Source: Candidatus Cloacimonadota bacterium (GTDB taxonomy: Bacteria; Cloacimonadota; Cloacimonadia; Cloacimonadales; TCS61). From it: DNA of 7,743 nt. The translations under genes were made by a program, and so were the position numbers. A model generated the notes under the pieces. It was not told the DNA's origin and ran no database searches. It saw nothing but the letters and a program-made list of their open reading frames with translations. Positions 5,646 through 7,743 of this stretch are shown here, piece after piece. The stretch covers positions 1 through 7,743 of the forward strand of contig JAFGEH010000007.1 in assembly GCA_016931665.1 (NCBI GenBank). Reading direction: 5' to 3'. Every line of letters starts with the position of its first letter. Within the stretch, counting starts at the first letter, position 1.

Positions 5646-7478
5646 ATGTCTGGAAAATCTTACTGGATCACTATTTTAATGCTGGCTATGCTGGCTGTTC
5701 GAGGCCTGGCGCAGGATTACTATATCATTAAATCGCTGGAATTCACTGGTAATGAAACCTTTTCCGACCGCGTATTGAAAAAACAGATCTCGACTAAAGC
5801 CAACAGATGGTATTCCAGTATCTTATTCTGGAAAGAAAAATCCCGGTTCAATGAAAGGGAAGCAAATCTGGATGTGAATAAAATACTGAATTTCTATCAG
5901 AGTGAAGGTTATCTCTCCGCCAAAGTTCTACTCTCATTGACTAGTGACCATCGGAAAGAGCAAACGGCAATCGAATTCAGGATAAGTGAAGGAAGACCGA
6001 TCAGGATCCGTGAAATAAATTGGGATATCCTGACAAAAGATGATGCTGATCGGGATAGGATTCAGGAGGTGATCAAGGGAAGCAGATCACCTGTGACTCT
6101 GCGAACCGGTGATGTTTTTCGGGATAAAAGTTTGCTGCAGACCATCCGGAAACTTCGGGAAGTGCTTTATAATGAAGGATATCCTTACACAGAGCCTGAC
6201 TATAGTCTCCAGGTCGATCAGGAGAAATCGTCAGTTTCGGTTGCTATATCCCTGGATCCGGGGCCAGCCTGCCAGTTCGGGGATATAAAATTTACCGGTA
6301 ATAATAGAGTTAAAGCAAAGTATTTACTGGAAAGAGTGGGATTCGATGTAGGAGACAGGTTCAATCAGAAACAGCTGACCGATACCCAGCGGCGTATTCA
6401 GCAGATTGGTATGTTCAGATACGTGACCGTTAATCCTCAACTCACGGAAGGTCGTAATTTTCAGGTGCCTGTAACAATAGATGTAAAAGAAGCTCCCCGG
6501 TTTGATTTCCGTTTGGGGGTCGGTTATGGATATGAAGACCGGTTCCGGGCGTCTTTAAACTTCCGGAAGCTGGGTTTTCTGGGAGGCATCAGGCGTCTGA
6601 CTGGTTTTCTCAAGCATTCCTATCTCGAGCCCTACCACCTGAATTTCAGGATGATCCAGCCGGGTTTCATAACTCTGCGCACGGATCTGACCCTGAATCC
6701 ATTCCTGCGCCGTGAGCAGGAAGCCAGCTATACGATCAATCGCCTGGGAAGCAATATTCTCCTGCAGCAGCAGTTCGGAAGTTATTCTTCTGCTTATCTG
6801 AATTACGCCCTGGAGCAGGATAAACTCGATATGGAAGCCGGTATACCCTTGTCGGAGCTGATCGTTCTAGAAAATGAGATTTACCGGATTTCGAGCATCA
6901 GCCTGGGCTGGGTCAGAGACAACTCCACACCTGTATTGGCACCCACTAAGGGTATCTTTACAGCTGTTATCTATACCTATTCCGGCCTGGGTTTCCTCTG
7001 CGATTATTATTATCAACAAGCGTTGCTGGAAGTACGCCATTACCGGGAAATCCTTACGGATCTTGTCCTGGCGGGAAAAATAAAAATAGGCGGGATGGAA
7101 CCGCTGCGGGGGCAGAATAACACCCCGCTGGCCCAGAGATTTTTTGCGGGAGGCAGCAACTCGGTGCGAGGGTGGTCCCGATCGCAACTGGGGCCCAAGG
7201 ATGAAGAAGGTATACCTCTAGGCGGTAACAGCCTGCTGGAAGGCAGTCTGGAAATACGGTTTCCTATCTGGAAAATTATCAGAGGAGTTTGTTTCGTTGA
7301 TTTCGGTAATGTCTGGTCGAAATCTTACGAATACAGTTTTTCTGACTGGGAGTACTCTCCGGGCACGGGTCTGCGTATCCAGACACCAATTGGACCTGGC
7401 CGCCTTGATCTGGCTTTTCCCGTTTCCGAAGCCGGGCAGTCCTGGCAGTTCCATCTGAGTATCGGTGAGGCATTTTGA
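5646..7478 (+). CDS. tamA: Omp85-family outer-membrane assembly protein, TamA-like
   Basis: Outer-membrane beta-barrel of the BamA/TamA superfamily, 610 aa. Residues 1-22 are a Sec signal peptide with Lys4, a hydrophobic core and a likely cut after GLA (20-22). There is no lipobox Cys, unlike the TamL lipoproteins of Bacteroidetes. Three POTRA-like repeats follow (about 24-117, 118-207 and 208-283), the last opening with FGDIKFTGNNRVKAKYL (211-227). The barrel covers about 285-610, with the conserved lid-loop motif in RFFAGGSNSVRGW (498-510, VRGW at 507-510), SPGTGLRIQTPIGPGRLDL (571-589) and a final strand ending in Phe610, the usual beta-signal. Length and three repeats fit TamA (577 aa in E. 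coli) better than BamA (810 aa, five repeats), and tamB begins two bases after the stop. It probably works with TamB in inserting outer-membrane proteins or in phospholipid transport. No Shine-Dalgarno precedes the ATG. A BamA role cannot be excluded. Confidence 0.88.
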   Translation: MSGKSYWITILMLAMLAVRGLAQDYYIIKSLEFTGNETFSDRVLKKQISTKANRWYSSILFWKEKSRFNEREANLDVNKILNFYQSEGYLSAKVLLSLTSDHRKEQTAIEFRISEGRPIRIREINWDILTKDDADRDRIQEVIKGSRSPVTLRTGDVFRDKSLLQTIRKLREVLYNEGYPYTEPDYSLQVDQEKSSVSVAISLDPGPACQFGDIKFTGNNRVKAKYLLERVGFDVGDRFNQKQLTDTQRRIQQIGMFRYVTVNPQLTEGRNFQVPVTIDVKEAPRFDFRLGVGYGYEDRFRASLNFRKLGFLGGIRRLTGFLKHSYLEPYHLNFRMIQPGFITLRTDLTLNPFLRREQEASYTINRLGSNILLQQQFGSYSSAYLNYALEQDKLDMEAGIPLSELIVLENEIYRISSISLGWVRDNSTPVLAPTKGIFTAVIYTYSGLGFLCDYYYQQALLEVRHYREILTDLVLAGKIKIGGMEPLRGQNNTPLAQRFFAGGSNSVRGWSRSQLGPKDEEGIPLGGNSLLEGSLEIRFPIWKIIRGVCFVDFGNVWSKSYEYSFSDWEYSPGTGLRIQTPIGPGRLDLAFPVSEAGQSWQFHLSIGEAF

Positions 7479-7480
7479 TC

Positions 7481-7743
7481 ATGAGAATCCTGCGTAAAAT
7501 CTTATTATTCGGCATCTTATTGTTGCTGATGCTTCTTTCCATAATATTTATGCTGTCTCAAACGAACTGGGGACGTGATCACCTGAAAAAAATTCTGGTG
7601 AAGCAGCTGAATAACCTGCTTCTGGCAGAGGTGAAGATCGGGAGTCTACAGGGTAACCTGTTTGAACAGGTCGAGTTAAAGGGATTTAAACTCACAGTAG
7701 ATAACCATGAAATTATATCCATAGGCAGAATTTATCTGGAATA
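7481..7743 (+). CDS. tamB: Translocation and assembly module TamB, N-terminal part (runs off window)
   Basis: AsmA-like inner-membrane-anchored periplasmic protein that pairs with TamA and spans the periplasm as a long beta-structure. Only 87 complete codons are present. They read MRILRKILLFGILLLLMLL, a basic start plus a signal-anchor helix (about residues 7-26). Next comes the TamB-typical TNWGRDHL (28-35, position of the TPWGR motif), then an amphipathic segment and VKIGSLQGNLFEQVELKGF (51-69), matching the family pattern of VxIGxLxGxLF and a following beta-strand ladder. The ATG stands two bases after the tamA stop, with GGTGAGG about ten bases upstream as a possible ribosome binding site. 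The spacing implies one tamA-tamB transcript. The TamB call rests on the N-terminal motifs and the position after tamA; the characteristic C-terminal DUF490 domain lies outside the window. Confidence 0.88.
   Translation, partial: MRILRKILLFGILLLLMLLSIIFMLSQTNWGRDHLKKILVKQLNNLLLAEVKIGSLQGNLFEQVELKGFKLTVDNHEIISIGRIYLE

Noticed and set aside
6867..7187. 106-codon minus-strand open frame inside tamA
   Set aside because: Opposite the conserved barrel region that includes the VRGW loop; composition looks like an antisense shadow.
7279..7542. Minus-strand open frame across the tamA-tamB junction
   Set aside because: Overlaps the conserved tamA C-terminus and tamB signal anchor; basic, low-quality translation with no motif.
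1..7743. CRISPR arrays, tRNA genes, insertion-sequence ends or phage genes
   Set aside because: No regularly spaced repeats, no cloverleaf-like sequence with a T-loop, and no transposase or integrase motif were seen on either strand; coding sequence fills nearly all of the window.

Overview
The window carries two divergent gene blocks from an unidentified diderm (Gram-negative-type) bacterium, probably with an anaerobic metabolism. The outer-membrane assembly pair tamA-tamB shows the double membrane. An electron-transfer flavoprotein subunit with two built-in [4Fe-4S] clusters, the form common in anaerobes, suggests the metabolism. The sequence alone does not fix a phylum; a member of the FCB group or a similar uncultured lineage is only a guess.

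Minus-strand block (read from 2687 down to 1): a ferredoxin-fused etfA, a COG0402-type amidohydrolase/deaminase, and queE, whose 5' end is present and runs off the window. The amidohydrolase stop and the queE start share one base (TGATG), so these two are probably translated together. No etfB lies next to etfA.

Centre (2688-2897): a divergent intergenic region with a good Shine-Dalgarno for each flanking gene, a plausible sigma70-like promoter for lepA, a weaker one for etfA, and a 6-bp inverted repeat over the latter's -35.

Plus-strand block (2898 to the end): lepA (elongation factor 4), a ten-helix DMT/EamA transporter starting almost directly after lepA, then tamA (Omp85 family, three POTRA-like repeats and a barrel) and the start of tamB two bases later. 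tamA and tamB should act together in placing proteins in, or moving lipids to, the outer membrane. lepA, the transporter and tamAB have no evident biochemical link.

No tRNA, rRNA, CRISPR array, insertion sequence or phage gene was seen. Most of the window is well-known housekeeping and envelope biology. The points most worth a second look are the amidohydrolase-queE coupling and the etfA lacking a neighbouring etfB. I found no clear sign of an undescribed defence or mobile system.
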